In this document: one piece after another, positions 33,453 to 33,742 of the stretch
How positions within the stretch are numbered: the stretch's first letter is position 1
Layout of the letters: the number at the start of each line of letters is the position of its first letter
Virus record (IMG/VR): IMGVR_UViG_3300008117_000168
Span: 1-33,742 of that record
Reading direction: 5' to 3' (one strand)
DNA length: 33,742 bases
DNA from: a virus
Made by a program: the position numbers and the translations under genes
Notes under the pieces: generated by a model
What the model was told of the DNA's origin: nothing
Databases searched by the model: none
What the model saw: the letters and a program-made list of their open reading frames with translations, nothing else

Positions 33453-33742
33453 ATGCCTAAACAAATTGGTGAACAAACCAAAAAGACCGTTGGCGTCTTA
33501 TTAGGAGGTAGTGGCGTAAATGCCAGTACCACCAAAGTCAATTCCATCTCACCAAAAATAACTACTGCTAAAAAAGTTGATGCGATAGATCCTTCTTTGG
33601 CTGGACTATCTGCTGTTCAATTACTTGGTTCAATATATGAAGAATTAAAAAAACAAGAAACAGCAAGACGATTCGAATCGGAGTTGGATAGTCGTTTTCA
33701 AGAAGAAATAAATCTTGAAGAAGATTTAAGACATAGAGAATT
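33453..33742 (+). CDS. Partial gene, possible tape-measure/hub protein N-terminus
   Basis: The frame is open from ATG to the window end: 96 codons plus two bases. It begins MPKQIGEQTKKTVGVLLGGS. Lys/Ser/Thr-rich and probably flexible sequence follows, then a helical part (LSAVQLLGSIYEELKKQE, LDSRFQEEINLEEDLRHRE). It starts four bases after the TAG of the extension frame, with only a weak AGAGAGAC-like ribosome-binding sequence. In T4-like and other tailed phages the tape-measure gene usually follows the chaperone pair, so this may be its start. The visible part is too short to confirm that. Confidence 0.65.
   Translation, partial: MPKQIGEQTKKTVGVLLGGSGVNASTTKVNSISPKITTAKKVDAIDPSLAGLSAVQLLGSIYEELKKQETARRFESELDSRFQEEINLEEDLRHRE

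Overview
The window is part of the virion (late) module of a T4-like contractile-tailed phage. Its AT-rich composition, Asn/Ala/Thr/Ser-rich fibre proteins and DUF4815-type giant structural protein resemble marine T4-like phages such as cyanophages and pelagiphages. The sequence alone does not identify the host. I see no RNA genes, integrase, insertion sequence, CRISPR array or host gene, and no gene-free stretch over 300 bases.

Layout. Two late transcription units diverge from a gap of only a few tens of bases near 30,474-30,509. Leftward (minus strand, 30,473 down to 1) run the tail-tube cap gp48, wedge gp53, hub gp27-like, a gp5 OB-domain protein, an unrecognised helical protein, a separate gp5 needle protein, an unrecognised structural protein, wedge proteins gp25, gp6, gp7-like and gp8-like, and a 2,334-residue DUF4815 protein. 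Three small structural proteins, three related fibre genes with a 74-residue protein among them, an unexpected U32-like TIM-barrel protein, an unrecognised beta-rich protein, two small structural proteins and a 1,002-residue repeat fibre follow. The first bases of one more minus-strand gene lie at the left edge. Rightward (plus strand, 30,510 to the end) run head-completion nuclease gp4, a probable gp2-like protein, gp54-like tube initiator, gp26 with an apparent -1 frameshift extension, and the start of another gene.

How the genes work together. gp27-like, the OB protein and the needle form the central hub and spike. gp25, gp6, gp53, gp7-like and gp8-like form the wedges. gp48 and gp54 cap the hub and start the tail tube, and the DUF4815 protein and fibres form the periphery. 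gp26 plus its extension probably acts in hub or tail assembly. gp4 and the gp2-like protein act on filled heads. Most leftward genes overlap as TAATG or are separated by 0-20 bases, so translation is probably coupled. T4-type late promoter boxes (TATAAATA, ATAAATA, CTAAATA) lie about 25-35 bases ahead of four gene starts.

Most notable items: a canonical in-frame -1 slippery site at the end of gp26, opening a 62-codon extension without its own usable start; a cysteine-rich U32-like protein among tail-fibre genes; a gp5 split into separate proteins with an HxH spike tip; and short C-terminal repeat peptides shared by two hub proteins.
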